Origin: Buxus sempervirens
Lineage: Eukaryota; Streptophyta; Magnoliopsida; Buxales; Buxaceae
Direction of reading: 5' to 3'
Length of the DNA: 64,000 nucleotides
Assembly (NCBI GenBank): GCA_947561395.2
Contig: OX387183.1
Coordinates: forward strand, 36,010,853-36,074,852
Shown here: piece by piece, positions 57,389 through 64,000 of the stretch
Layout: each line of letters opens with the position of its first letter
Position numbering within the stretch: the first letter of the stretch is position 1
Translations under genes and position numbers: made by a program
Notes under the pieces: generated by a model
What the model saw: only the letters and a program-made list of their open reading frames with translations
Told to the model about the DNA's origin: nothing
Database searches by the model: none

Positions 57389-58754
57389 ATGCTGGGGATT
57401 TCTTATGGAGAGCTTTTCCTCTTACTTGGGGCAACTGCTGCCGTAATTGGTTTGTCTCTCTCATGTCTTCCTTCTTCTTCTTGTGTTCTCGCACAACAGT
57501 TAGTCAGTTTTGGGCTTTGAATTTCTTTTTTTCTTCTTTTTCTAGTTTTGTTTTTATTATTAATGTTATTATCATCCAGTTGACTGAAGCTTTATTCTTT
57601 AGGTCCTTAATCTTTTCTCAGATCCTCCTGTTTAATTCTTTGGTTGGTAATATCTAGATTCTTTTCAATTAGTCATGAAATGGGTCCCTTTTTTTTAGGC
57701 CCCAAGGATCTCCCAGTTATTGCTAGAACAGCAGGACGGTTAGCTGGAAGAGCAATTGGATATGTCCAACTTGCTCGTGGGCAACTTGAAAGTGTCTTGC
57801 AGCAATCTCAAGCTAACCAGGTATTTCTCGTTTAATCATATTCTCTCTTTCCCCAAACAAATATCCATTCAAGGAAACTGGCTGAAAATTTTCACTATTT
57901 TTCTCTCAATGTACTACTTTTTATCGTTGACACTGTTTGAAATTAGCTGGAGCTGACTAATTCTATTGGTTTGCCTATATTGACAGCTGAAATAGTGTAT
58001 TAGGCTAATAGGTTTTGAACTATTAGTCTATTTGAATTTTTATTTATTTATTTAGCACGTAATTGTTTGATTGTGAAACAAAACAGTTGTTGCCATTTTC
58101 CTGAGACACAACTTTATCTTAATGCTTGTTTATATTGCCTTCTAGGTACATAAAGAACTAAAAGACACAATTGCACAGCTAGAAGCAATTCGTTATGAAA
58201 TCCGAAGCATATCTATTATGAGTCCTGGCCCTATGACTCGAAGTCTATTGGAAAATCCCTCAGAAGATACACCTGGTAGCAACAGTGCATCTTATATTAA
58301 TGGTATGATCAATATCTGAATGCTGAAATTTCTCAGAGTCCAAAAGAGTCTGCTCCCTGAGCATTTTCTCATGTTTGTCTGTAAATTTGATTTGCTTTTC
58401 TTGGGGTGCTAGGAAATACTCTTGCAGAGAAGCATGATGGAGAGCAAAGGTCAATGAACTCCATTTCTAAGGTCTTGTTGAGTAGATGGCAAACTATTAT
58501 ATACTACATTTGATTGGTTTGAAGATGTTTTCTATACTCTAATTTTTAATAAACTTGCTTCTAACCTTTTCAGAGTTATACTTCCACCGATTTAGTTTCG
58601 GGTGATTTGCATAGCAGGGCAACTGCTTATGCAAGATTGGCTGAAACGGCAGCTGCCAAGACTGTCTCTTTGAAAAGCGGAGAAAATGAAGGTGGTCTTT
58701 TTACCGTTCTTCCTGTCTCGGCTGAAAGTGCTGGATTTCTTCCAAATCAACAGG
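57389..58754 (+). CDS. TATB: Mitochondrial TatB-like (Hcf106/TatA/B family) protein, C-terminal end uncertain
   Basis: Exons 57389-57449, 57699-57820, 58146-58302, 58413-58471 and 58574-58754 splice with GT-AG borders and matching phases (580 bases). Exon 1 encodes MLGISYGELFLLLGATAAVI, a short N-terminal membrane helix. The Gly-Pro hinge (GPKDLP) spans the first intron, followed by the amphipathic helix VIARTAGRLAGRAIGYVQLA and a charged coil (QQSQANQVHKELKDTIAQLE). This is the TatA/TatB plan, and the sequence resembles the plant mitochondrial TatB, which works with mitochondrially encoded TatC to move folded proteins across the inner membrane. Later exons give a Ser/Thr-rich tail with ATAYARLAETAA and LPVSAESAGFLPNQQ. 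A short possible last exon (58946-58968, GSARNEH-stop) would end it at 200 aa, but I expect more C-terminal sequence in orthologues. A decayed retroelement begins about 280 bases further on. Confidence 0.87.
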
Positions 58755-58968
58755 GTAATTACCATTTCATTGGATTTCTGAAAAGTCAGTCTTCCTTCAT
58801 AATTTGCATAAAATATTAAAATAAGTTATCTATTAATTTTTGAATGATTTATTTAAACTACCAGCTGTATTTGGCCATAAATCTATGCTGTGTATGAAGA
58901 CAGTTTTGTTTTAATTCACCATTGTATATGACATGGGCTTTTCAGGATCAGCAAGGAATGAGCATTGA

Positions 58969-59221
58969 AAAATTTTGAAAATATTTATTTTGTCGTTTCT
59001 ATTCCTTAAAACTTTAGGAAATCATGTACACCTTATGTATGTTAGAGGGAAACACCCAATACATAGATATGTCATTCTACTTTTCAATTTTTGTATGAAT
59101 AAAATAATTAGAACATGTAATTTTACAAAAGAATTTATAGCATTTGTAATTAATGGATAACTTATTTATAAACTTTATATGTGATAAAGAGAGGCCAGAT
59201 CCATAGAGAAGTGTCATTGTC
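58969..59221. other. AT-rich spacer after the TatB-like gene
   Basis: No gene was recognised. It contains tgaataaaataattag (59095), which could serve as a plant polyadenylation region. It ends in an AT dinucleotide run (59222-59240). Confidence 0.35.
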
Positions 59222-59245
59222 ATATATATATATATATATAGATAG

Positions 59246-59256
59246 TGGTATCAGAG
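59246..59256 (+). other. tRNA-Met-type primer-binding site
   Basis: TGGTATCAGAG followed by tca, as used by many plant LTR retroelements and by plant pararetroviruses. It directly follows (TA)n gatag. No LTR end (…CA) stands just before it, which is odd for an LTR retrotransposon. Confidence 0.7.
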
Positions 59257-59974
59257 TCATTTCTTTCCCAAGGATAGTGAGTTAAGATTTTAAGTTTTTA
59301 ACCATTTCTTACTTTCAATATCTTGACTCCGTTTGACCCCAAGTCGCATAGCCACTTAAGGCCGTGTGGATTAAGCCGTGCTTTGGCGTAAATCGTCAAT
59401 GCCATAATACCCAAATGTGGAAATCAGCAAGACGCTTTTAATATCCTTACTCAAGGATTTATTGGTACATTACAAGAATGGTGGTCCATTGCAGTACCGG
59501 AAGAAGTCAAAGTTCAATTATATTGGTCTCCCTGACGAACTATGAATAATGAATCTGAAGTTGATACAAATGGTTATCCAGTCTACAATTCTGCAGCTGT
59601 CCCTTTGACTATCAGGCTACATTTCTGTGGTGATGATCTATTCGTCTCTAAGAGATATCAAACTATTTTTATGAACCTGGAGATTTCTACTCTGCAGGAT
59701 TAAAATTGGTATAAGACAGTTTGGATGTCTTGTATCTTCAAGGTGAAAAATCATCTTACCACCTTCTGGAAAGAAAAATTTATTGCAGGACTTCCTCAAG
59801 GATTCTCTAATGTTATACGAGAGAAAATCAGTCCTCGAGATCTTCACTCTATTTCTTAAGGAAATCTGTTTGCCTTCGTGGAAAAAGAACTTACAGAATA
59901 TTGCGCACGAGAAAGGCAGAAAAGAAATGGGAAAAAAATATCTGAACTTTGAAAGAGGAGATATTTGTGAATAG

Positions 59975-60940
59975 TTGGGTATGGAGCGCTGTGTTATGAA
60001 AGGACATAAGAAGAGACCCAAGAAGAAAAAGGAGCATAGAGAGCCGAAGCATCCTAAGCCTCGACCCAGGACAAAGCCTCGAAAAGATTCAAGCTTATGC
60101 TACAAGTGTTGTAAACCTAGACACATGGCCAAAGATTTCCCTGATAAGCAAGTTCGGATGCTTGAACAAGAAGCTGTACATCCTCCTTGTTCTTCTTGTC
60201 CCCTAAGGGAGGAAGGTACATGTAAAGATTGCCAAGATAGATTAATGCAGATGCAGATACAAGCATATGAGGCAGAACGAAAAACAGAAGAAATTACTAA
60301 TTCAGACTCCCCTTCTTCGTCTAGATATGTAGTAATTGGCATGATGCTAGGAAAAGATAAAGAAACTCTTTTCGATCCAAAGCATTATGTTCAAATGAGA
60401 GATACTGATGCCCTCACAGAGAGACATATTAATGGCACTCGACCTCTTACGAGAAATGAGTTTTATAACTCAATCAGACGACTTCAAGAACAAATTATGT
60501 TGTTACAAGAACGGATATGTTTACTTGAACATCAGCAACATTGTGTCATTTCTTCATTCTCCTTTGAAGAAGTAGAAACCCCAAGAAGTTTGTGGGTTCA
60601 TTTATTTGAAATTATGCAAAGGTATGTTATCAGACGTACACTTATCTTTCAGAATTTACAAGTGGAGACCTTTGCACTACTAGACACTGGAGCAGATTAT
60701 AACCGTCTTAAACAAAGGCTTGTGCCATCTGTTGAAAGAATTCACGGAGGAAAATACGTTCATGGTATAAATGGAATCCCGACTTCCTCAAATTCTCAAG
60801 CTGTCCATGTGAAGGCTCAACCCCAAAATGGCCAATTGTTATCCCTTGACTATCTTCTATTTGAACATCTAGAATATGATGCTATTCTTGGGAGACCCTT
60901 TCTAGACCTCTTTGAGCCATTTATTATTTCTTCGAAATAG
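59975..60940 (+). pseudogene. Zinc-knuckle and aspartic-protease fragment of a gag-pro polyprotein
   Basis: The basic N-terminus leads to CYKCCKPRHMAKDF. The CCHC spacing is right, but the fourth ligand is Phe, so the knuckle is defective. A Cys cluster (CSSCPLREEGTCKDC) and a coiled segment (RRLQEQIMLLQERICLLEHQ) follow. At about residues 233-240 the protease motif ALLDTGAD occurs, and near the end YDAILGRPFLD, the second conserved protease block (ILG). The frame stops 11 residues later, with no RT. The start codon is nominal because an upstream part of the same polyprotein lies in broken frames. Confidence 0.7.
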
Positions 60941-61948
60941 TTTTCTAGACAATATAATAGGAAGTCTTTTACCTTTCCTTTCCTTTAACAAGACTTTCCT
61001 TCCTCAAGACCAAAGGGTTTAACTTTCATTGGAATGTTAACCAATCCTCCTGACTCCTCAAAAAGACCATTATCAAGGTCTAACTATTATTATTGTGAAA
61101 TACCCATGGGAGATTTGGTTCTTTCTTCTCTTCCTGAACCATTTGACAATTCTCCTTGGCAAGTTGCCAATCAGTTACTTGGAAAGATGAATTTCCAAGG
61201 AGAAAGAAGCCTCTTGGATTGGAATATTGCTCATCAAATTCTAACAGCAACAGATTGTATATATCAAGATTCATCAAAATTCAGAAGATGAGATTGGCCA
61301 TTTTGTTCTTATTCTCCAAAGAATTTTATGCTGGAAGCATTTTGCAAATAAGTATCATACAAAAATGATGCATGAAATTTCGTAACATTGGAGGGATATC
61401 AATAAATTATCTGAGGTATAAAGCTACTTTCTTTAAAGCCCTTCATGTTGAAAATTTTGGTAGAACCCATACATGGGTGTCCTTTTAGGAAGAACTTTTA
61501 ATTATGGGACGAGACCACTCTGGTTTGAAGAATACTAGTGGCGAAAGTTTGGTCTTACATAAGATGGTCTGCCAATCGATATATTGCAAAAGAAATAGGT
61601 TCTGGCAAGGTGATGGATACTACTGCTTATCCAAGCCACAAAACGATCCTTCATTTGTGGAAACAAGCATGTCGATGGATACTGAAATGGACTTATGAAA
61701 TGAGAGCCCGGACGCAAAATTATCAGCTGTATAGGACCTACAAAACAAGATGGTATACTCCTTTAGTTCTTCCTGTAGAACAGGATTTATCACAAGAGTC
61801 TCAATATCTTCCCTCTATGGAAGAGGCAATGCAATGGGCAGAAAGACATCTACCTAGGGTCCATGAATATAGGAATAATGATTTGACTCCCTCTTACAGT
61901 TCTGATTTTTACTTCAGCTGGACTCCAAGTATGATGAAGGCAAAATAA

Positions 61949-63720
61949 AGGCTGGAAGAAGAATCAATTGCAGATTCCAAGAAGATCCATCCAAGAGATA
62001 TTCATCTTCACTTAATGAATTATCTTAGAGTTGTACTTTATAAGGAACATCCCCCCTACTCCCTTATAATTGCTATGTAATGCATTGTGATATTGTTTAG
62101 ATAACTCAAGCCCGTCACACATCCCAATCGTATGACCCTTCTTCTAATTTAGTAACGGGTTTTCTTTACGATATTCTATGTGTACATCGCAATTTAACGG
62201 TTTACAACTGATTGGAGCACTATACTGAGACACTATTTGCGGAAAAGGGATCACTTCCAAGATGCCCACAACATCTTTGTGAACTCCAGCTCTAAGCAAT
62301 AACACAATTTCAACCTATAATGTCTTTTAGAGATTTCCTCTCAAGGTCTTAAAAGTACTTTGGTAGTCTTAACTTGGAAGCTAGGTCTCAAACTCGGTGG
62401 AAAGTCCTCACCACGACATGTAAGGACATGAACAAGGACTTTTGGTGACTGTTACCAGACCCTCACACCTCATCCATTCCAAAACAATGTCAATAACATG
62501 TTAGACATATGTATGATATATAAACAATTCATAGTTAATGCATAATGAGGTCCACACATGGTTTTCATCAACAATCATATCAAATAATTTCAATAAGCAT
62601 GTGATGATTTCACTCAATATGTTTCAATGATCATGAAGTAGTTTATAAGCTCATAAACATGATTTGAGAAAGTAGCAGAGCATTTATCGCATTACAATTG
62701 CAATAATCATTCCAAAATATCCAAAAATAAAATTTCTGGGTTTGCTGCTTGAGCTCGCGTTGAGCATGAGTCGAGCACCAAACTCAGTCTTATGAATAGA
62801 TATTACCGCTGATCTATCACTTGAGCCTATCCTAGTGCTCGAAATCTCATGCTCAAGCGCAAGTCGAGCGTAAGATGAGCGACAAACCAACTTTAAAGTG
62901 AAATCTCTTGCTTGATTGCTACTCGAGCCAATGCGCCACAGCATAACCTGAACCATTGCTCGAGTGGTGTTTAGTGCTGCTCTCAAGTTATAAAATTTAC
63001 ACAGAACAGACACACAGTGCCTGTGCAACACTCTAGTAGGAATCATGTTGCTTATCTCGTGCTCGAGCATTGGTTGAGCGCCGAACTCGGGTTTTCCAGA
63101 ATTTTGAATTTTTGACAATTCAACCTCGTTTTTCTCAATTTTACTTCTCTAAATATGTTTCTAAGCACCCAATAATGAATTCCTAACCATACAATTGCAT
63201 CTAAGTCACCCAGATCAAAATATGTCTATCCTCCCATTGAAATTCTAACGTTTACTAGTTAGGTTTCTATACCACAAATTCATGTTCTCATCAAAACATT
63301 CATCCACTCACACAATTCGACCTCATAGCGTGTTTCTAATCTTCAAGAAGCAAAACCTATAAATAAAAGCATAAATTAAGAACATGAAATCAAACATCAC
63401 AATGATAATGCATATAATTCATGAAAATAGTGCAATTAAGCAAACAAATCAACTAAACCATAATTCATGGCATGGAATTCACATGTGTCATACGGTTCAC
63501 GGAACATATCATCCCTAAACATTAGAAATTTTCAGAAATCAATGTACACATGAATTCTACACATTAGTGTTTTGCATACAACTCTACATTGTAGATCCAA
63601 CTACCTCGTGTTCCTCCCAAATCTTACCAGGTTTGGCACGTGATGGTCATGGTGTGTTTCGATGTAGGCGTGCCAGTACCTCTTGGGTACAATGTATCAA
63701 ATTGGGTTTTGACCCTAGGC
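61949..63720. other. Unassigned repeat DNA, probably LTR sequence
   Basis: No gene was recognised. Between 62740 and 63090 gctcgagc, gtcgagcg and gttgagc words recur on both strands, in the style of several plant LTRs. Near 62105 cccgtcacacatcccaa may be an LTR terminus, but I found no partner end. Confidence 0.35.
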
Positions 63721-63737
63721 GCCTATTCTAATCTAAG

Positions 63738-63803
63738 CTGGGTTCAGCTCAGTGGTAATATATTAATGGTTAGGCGATTGTACGAAGGTTGGGGTTCGTC
63801 CTT
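63738..63803 (+). mobile_element. tRNA-like SINE head with Pol III boxes
   Basis: cagctcagtggtaa (A box, about 63745-63757) and ggggttcgtcc (B box, 63791-63801) are about 45 bases apart, as in tRNA genes and tRNA-derived SINEs. The intervening sequence does not fold as a proper tRNA cloverleaf by eye (no clear anticodon arm), so a SINE head is more likely than a tRNA gene. The body and tail were not delimited. Confidence 0.5.
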
Positions 63804-64000
63804 TGGTAAAGTATTTGCATAATAGGTATGGCAAATTGCAATAATGAAAATAATTTTAGTCAAAGCCCCGACTGCTAGAAGATGGTCAAGGTATATTCTT
63901 TATTATAATGACTCTTGTTACAATGGATGTTGCTTGTGAAAAGTAACAACCTTTGATAGCGACCAAAAGTTGACCACTACAATCATCTCTAAAGAAAATA
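63804..64000. other. No recognised feature
   Basis: AT-rich end of the window, possibly the SINE body (tggtaaagtatttgcataat…). Nothing is supported. Confidence 0.3.

Larger units (their letters stand above)
59246..61948 (+). mobile_element. Decayed gag/capsid-protease region of a reverse-transcribing element; no RT seen
   Basis: After the primer site come fragments of a capsid/gag-like protein: 59410-59535 (FIGTLQEWWSIAVPEEVKVQ…, ends in TGA) and 59770-59950 (FIAGLPQGFSNVIREKIS…, interrupted by stops). A 321-codon frame (59975-60940) follows, with a zinc knuckle and an aspartic protease. Beyond it, 61030-61950 has open pieces I cannot assign. The layout fits either a Ty3-type retrotransposon or an endogenous caulimovirid-like element. 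No polymerase, RNase H or integrase motifs were found. It is broken by multiple stops and cannot be functional. Confidence 0.6.

Overview
This is plant nuclear DNA: an AT-rich, repeat-dominated stretch from a seed plant, probably a woody or otherwise large-genome eudicot; I cannot name the species. The evidence is intron-containing plant genes with GT-AG (and one GC-AG) splice sites, plant-type L1 LINEs, a Cassandra-like TRIM carrying 5S rRNA sequence, large LTRs, a Mutator-like DNA transposon, and fragments of plant metabolic genes. Almost everything is transposable-element sequence in nested layers.

Layout. 1-10388: LTR pieces of two large families. Family A starts TGTAAGCACC and ends near TGCGCACA; family B starts TGTAAYGCCCCGAACCCGGG and ends in TTACA. 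10398-33335: a 22.9-kb Mutator-like element (MULE) with terminal inverted repeats of about 550-610 bp and a perfect 9-bp target duplication (AAATCTTTT). 33345-39976: non-element DNA with a possible 5'-UTR exon, an orphan signal-peptide-like exon and a LINE fragment. 39994-46078: a 5'-truncated LINE with a 17-bp target duplication, interrupted by a three-LTR TRIM/Cassandra-like array. 46096-55998: an inverted pair of LTR copies, one split by a near full-length LINE whose ORF2 is intact. 57389-58754: the only convincing host gene, a mitochondrial TatB-like protein in five visible exons, with a 137-bp LINE tail about 0.8 kb upstream. 59246-61948: a decayed gag-protease region of a reverse-transcribing element behind a tRNA-Met-type primer site, with no reverse transcriptase visible. 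62-64 kb: unassigned repeats and a tRNA-type SINE head.

The MULE is the most interesting object. Like maize MuDR it has genes pointing inward from each TIR. Facing in from the right is a two-exon MURA-type transposase (PB1-like N-terminus, MuDR, DDE, SWIM and CCHC regions; two in-frame stops), followed by a multi-exon gene joining an HMG-box-like N-terminus to a transposon-associated mobile domain. Facing in from the left are a multi-exon Ulp1 (C48) SUMO-type protease gene with its H-D-Q-C residues in place but one premature stop, and a compact three-exon gene with two GRF zinc fingers and an open frame. The element also holds exon-sized fragments of host genes: spermine/spermidine synthase, anthranilate synthase alpha, acetyl-CoA acetyltransferase and probably a FAD-dependent oxidoreductase. 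Two solo LTRs with perfect 5-bp target duplications (CTTAA and GCTAG) landed in it later. It reads as a giant, Ulp1-bearing, gene-capturing MULE that is no longer fully coding.

All calls come from reading the sequence and recognising motifs. No database search or alignment program was run, so family names for weaker matches are provisional.
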